Part shown: positions 63,153-64,000 of the stretch, piece by piece
Position numbering within the stretch: position 1 is the stretch's first letter
Layout: every line of letters starts with the position of its first letter
Assembly: GCF_020859565.1 (NCBI RefSeq)
Contig: NZ_JAJHUO010000021.1
Coordinates: 1-64,000, forward strand
DNA length: 64,000 bases
Direction of reading: 5' to 3'
DNA from: Saccharothrix luteola
Lineage (GTDB): Bacteria > Actinomycetota > Actinomycetes > Mycobacteriales > Pseudonocardiaceae
The notes under the pieces: model-generated
Database searches by the model: none
Told to the model about the DNA's origin: nothing
What the model saw: only the letters and a program-made list of their open reading frames with translations
Position numbers and translations under genes: made by a program

Positions 63153-64000
63153 GTGAAGGTGGACCGGCTGGAGATCGAGTACGACCCCCTGACCGTGCCG
63201 GCCGCGGCACGTGCGGCGGTGGACGAGGGCTGTGACGGGTTCTGGCTCGCGGAGACCAGGCACGACCCGTTCCTGGCGCTGGGCCGCGTGGCCGGGCAGG
63301 TGGCCGGGGTCGAGCTCGGCACGGCGATCGCGGTGGCGTTCGCGCGCAACCCGATGAGCACCGCGGTGCAGGCCAACGACCTGCAACTGCTCTCGGGCGG
63401 CCGGTTCCACCTCGGCCTCGGCTCGCAGGTGGAACCGCACGTCACCAAGCGGTTCGGGATGCCCTGGTCACGGCCCGCCGCACGCATGCGCGAGTTCGTG
63501 CTGGCATTGCGCGCCATCTGGCACAGCTGGGACACCGGCGAGCGGCTGAGGTTCCGCGGCGAGTTCTACACGCACACGCTGATGACGCCGTTCTTCGACC
63601 CGGGCCCCAACCCGCACGGTCCGCCGAAGGTGTGGCTGGCGGGCGTGGGCGAGCTGATGACCGAGGTCGCGGGCGAGGTGGCGGACGGGTTCCTGTGCCA
63701 CTCCTTCACCACCGAGCGGTACCTGCGGGAGGTGACGCTGCCCGCGTTGGCGCGCGGCCGGGCCAAGGCCGGCAAACCCCTGGCGGGGCTGGAGATCAGC
63801 GGGCCGTCGCTGGTGGCGTGCGACGAGGTGGGCGTGGCGGGGGTCAGGCGGCAGATCGCGTTCTACGGCTCGACGCCCGCCTACCGCCGGGTGTTGGAGC
63901 TGCACGGCTGGGGCGACCTGCACGAGGAGCTGCACCACCTGTCCCGGCGACGGCGGTGGGACGACATGGCCGCCGCCGTCACCGACGAGGTCCTGGCCGC
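63153..64000 (+). CDS. LLM class F420-dependent oxidoreductase (partial, TIGR03617-like)
   Basis: The first 282 residues of a luciferase-like monooxygenase-fold protein; the gene runs off the window. Signature parts are DEGCDGFWLAETRHDPFLAL near residue 26, LGTAIAVAFARNPM, the SGGRFHLGLGSQVEPHV block near 79-93 and HGPPKVWLAGVGELMTEVAGEVADG near 155-180. Actinobacterial members usually use cofactor F420 for hydride transfer. Substrate unknown. GTG start 11 bp after the thermonuclease-like gene. Confidence 0.88.
   Translation, partial: MKVDRLEIEYDPLTVPAAARAAVDEGCDGFWLAETRHDPFLALGRVAGQVAGVELGTAIAVAFARNPMSTAVQANDLQLLSGGRFHLGLGSQVEPHVTKRFGMPWSRPAARMREFVLALRAIWHSWDTGERLRFRGEFYTHTLMTPFFDPGPNPHGPPKVWLAGVGELMTEVAGEVADGFLCHSFTTERYLREVTLPALARGRAKAGKPLAGLEISGPSLVACDEVGVAGVRRQIAFYGSTPAYRRVLELHGWGDLHEELHHLSRRRRWDDMAAAVTDEVLA

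Overview
The window is very GC-rich, actinobacterial-style DNA with GTG starts, dense stop/start overlaps (ATGA, GTGA, TGATG) and many TANNNT hexamers 6-8 nt before start codons, typical of leaderless transcription. Protein content (Lsr2, ClpC, a MhuD-type heme-degrading enzyme, a mycothiol-type DinB protein, an F420-type LLM oxidoreductase, an IdeR/DmdR-type iron box) and a gene order matching M. tuberculosis Rv3587c to Rv3628 point to Actinomycetota, most probably a Pseudonocardiales member (Saccharothrix/Actinosynnema/Lentzea-like). The genus is inferred, not shown. No tRNA, rRNA, IS element, CRISPR array or prophage was recognised.

Layout. 1-5.1 kb: end of an unknown gene, a 22-bp repeat array, an MBOAT acyltransferase, an MFS exporter and a membrane diguanylate cyclase. 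5.3-7.9 kb (minus): a zinc/manganese ABC importer (binding protein, ATPase, permease) with a possible Zur site. 8.0-16.2 kb: a carbohydrate-import unit: MsiK/UgpC-like ATPase, malE-malF-malG-like genes and a LacI regulator sharing GCAAR-type operators. It is interrupted by a phosphatase and a VapBC pair and followed by a second LacI regulator with its own operator. 16.5-18.8 kb: an unrecognised six-TM membrane protein and small partner, preceded by a 14-codon leader ORF.

18.8-27.1 kb: Rv3587c-like protein, carbonic anhydrase, mutY, 2H phosphoesterase, hydrolase, M1 peptidase, CGNR regulator, mhuD-like gene, sirtuin, EEP nuclease and pcp. 27.2-34.6 kb: clpC, fhuF-like ferric reductase, a FecCDE-type siderophore importer under iron boxes, and lsr2. 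34.7-41.3 kb: lysS, a methyltransferase, coaX-panD-panC, a Rossmann protein and a PrsW-like protease.

41.4-44.7 kb: a MidA/NDUFAF7-type methyltransferase, a cupin/MarR pair, DUF1203 and an orphan NuoD homologue. 44.7-52.2 kb (minus): DUF6779 and DUF3180 proteins, a DinB protein, then folK-folB-folP-folE-ftsH tightly overlapped. 52.7-59.5 kb: a substrate-binding/VWA protein, hpt-tilS-zinc metalloprotease, dacB and ppa. 59.5-64 kb: a DHA2 drug exporter with its MarR regulator, a hotdog thioesterase, a degenerate thermonuclease/excalibur protein and the start of an LLM oxidoreductase.

The most unusual features are: (i) the uncharacterised membrane-protein pair at 16.6-18.8 kb; (ii) three arrays of a 22-bp periodic repeat, two of them exact mirror-symmetric palindromes; (iii) two divergent gene pairs only 17-18 bp apart with overlapping leaderless promoters; (iv) a NuoD-like orphan near a methyltransferase of the family that modifies NuoD/NDUFS2.
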